Below are positions 4,326-5,321 of a stretch of DNA of 5,321 bases, in pieces. Under the pieces are notes generated by a model. It was not told where the DNA came from. It did not search any database and saw only the letters and a program-made list of their open reading frames with translations. Origin of the DNA: Methylophilaceae bacterium (GTDB lineage Bacteria > Pseudomonadota > Gammaproteobacteria > Burkholderiales > Methylophilaceae). Each line of letters starts with the position of its first letter. The stretch's first letter is position 1. A program made the position numbers and the translations under genes. The stretch spans positions 4,832 through 10,152 of the forward strand of contig NVTX01000004.1 of assembly GCA_002401735.1 (NCBI GenBank). Reading direction: 5' to 3'.

Positions 4326-5321
4326 CTATTGACTCTGCGCTTCCACAACAGCCGCAATACTTTCTGCCAATTTCTGTACCAATGTGGCATCTTGACCTTC
4401 TACCATTACGCGAATTTTTGGTTCAGTACCTGAAGCACGTAGCAACACACGGCCAGATGTTTTCAATTTATCTTCAGCCTGCTTCACAGCGGCTTGAATC
4501 TTAGGCATTTGTAAATCTAGCTTCTTCTTTGTTGTTACATTAATGAGCACCTGTGGATACAATGGCAACTCTCCACCCATCATTGCCAAGGTTTTTCCGC
4601 TTTGTTTTAACGCCTGCAATACTTGCAATGCCGCAATAATGCCATCACCACTGGTATGTTTATCCAGCGTTAAAATATGACCAGAATTCTCACCACCCAG
4701 TTGCCAATTTTTTTCTTTTAAAAGCGCTAATACATATCGGTCACCGACGTTAGCGCGACCGAATGGAATTTGATGTTTTTCTAACGCATGCTCCAATGCT
4801 AAGTTAGTCATCAACGTGCCTGCGACACCGCCCTTAAGCTGGCCTTTAGCATATAAACCCAAAGCAATGATATAGAGCAATTGGTCTCCATCCAACAAAT
4901 TTCCTTTAGCATCAACCATCAGCACACGATCGCCATCTCCATCAAAGGCAATGCCTAAGTCAGCTTGATGTTCAACAACCGCTTTCTGTAACGCTTCTGG
5001 GTGTGTAGAACCAACGTTCAAATTAATGTTAACGCCATTTGGCGTATTGCCAATAGCAACGACTTCTGCACCAAGCTCATGAAACACAAGTGGTGCCACT
5101 TGGTAAGTCGCACCATTTGCGCAATCTAAAACAATTTTTAAATCCCGCAAATCCATATCATTTGGGAAAGTGCTTTTACAAAACTCCACATAGCGTCCAG
5201 CTGCATCGTCAATCCGTTTTGCTTTACCCAACTCTGATGATGTCATGACTTCCATCGGCTTTTCTAATTCAGCCTCTATTGCATGCTCAATATCATCGCC
5301 CAACTTTGCACCTTCACTAGA
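4326..5321 (-). CDS. glmM: Phosphoglucosamine mutase GlmM (5' end cut by window)
   Basis: Converts glucosamine-6-phosphate to glucosamine-1-phosphate in the cytoplasm, the step feeding UDP-N-acetylglucosamine for peptidoglycan and lipopolysaccharide. The 331 visible residues are open to the right edge; no true start lies inside the window, since the frame continues upstream as SSEGAK before LGDDIEHAIEAE. Motifs in the fragment: ELGKAKRIDDAAGRY (about 30-44), the magnesium loop DGDGDR (127-132), the sugar-binding GGENSGH (209-215) and the phosphate-binding RASGTEPKIR (295-304). Compared with the roughly 445-residue family length, about 115-120 N-terminal residues are missing, including the catalytic phosphoserine loop. 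The sequence aligns along its length with Escherichia coli GlmM as I remember it, and the C-terminus is complete. No terminator hairpin follows the stop. Confidence 0.97.
   Translation of the reverse strand, partial: SSEGAKLGDDIEHAIEAELEKPMEVMTSSELGKAKRIDDAAGRYVEFCKSTFPNDMDLRDLKIVLDCANGATYQVAPLVFHELGAEVVAIGNTPNGVNINLNVGSTHPEALQKAVVEHQADLGIAFDGDGDRVLMVDAKGNLLDGDQLLYIIALGLYAKGQLKGGVAGTLMTNLALEHALEKHQIPFGRANVGDRYVLALLKEKNWQLGGENSGHILTLDKHTSGDGIIAALQVLQALKQSGKTLAMMGGELPLYPQVLINVTTKKKLDLQMPKIQAAVKQAEDKLKTSGRVLLRASGTEPKIRVMVEGQDATLVQKLAESIAAVVEAQSQ

Overview
The window looks like chromosomal DNA of a Gram-negative bacterium, most likely a betaproteobacterium and possibly of the Methylophilaceae/Nitrosomonadales type. 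This rests on the AT-leaning composition, on clearly proteobacterial Ppx and GlmM sequences, and on the variant DIGGRSTE phosphate loop in Ppx, which I associate with betaproteobacteria. The taxon is an inference. No tRNA, rRNA, insertion sequence, CRISPR array or phage gene was seen.

Layout from left to right: a Ppx/GppA exopolyphosphatase (minus strand, 3' end cut by the window); a GT4-family glycosyltransferase resembling diacylglycerol glucosyltransferases (minus); a 136-bp divergent intergenic region rich in palindromes and TGTCA motifs; a secreted zinc-dependent phospholipase C family protein (plus); a PAP2-type membrane phosphatase (minus, convergent with the phospholipase gene); a 118-bp intergenic region with a repeat array; and glmM, phosphoglucosamine mutase (minus, 5' end cut by the window). 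All five genes are intact within the window and no frameshift was seen. There is no gene-free stretch over about 140 bp.

The three middle genes can be read as one functional set. The phospholipase C would release diacylglycerol from phospholipids, the PAP2 enzyme would release diacylglycerol from phosphatidic acid, and the glycosyltransferase carries a YHT-EDY-HY signature like enzymes that glucosylate diacylglycerol. Together they could replace phospholipids with phosphate-free glycolipids and recover phosphate, next to a polyphosphate-degrading Ppx. Supporting this, the glycosyltransferase and the PAP2 gene both have, upstream, an 11-bp-period direct repeat ending in TTGTCAT (Pho-box-like). 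In both it lies exactly 48 bases before the preferred start codon. The phospholipase side has related repeats. This is a hypothesis: the boxes match the enterobacterial Pho box only partly.

Two RNA-level structures also stand out: a perfect 14-bp inverted repeat that encloses the Shine-Dalgarno sequence and start codon of the PAP2 gene, and a 10-bp bulged stem that ends directly against the start codon of the glycosyltransferase.
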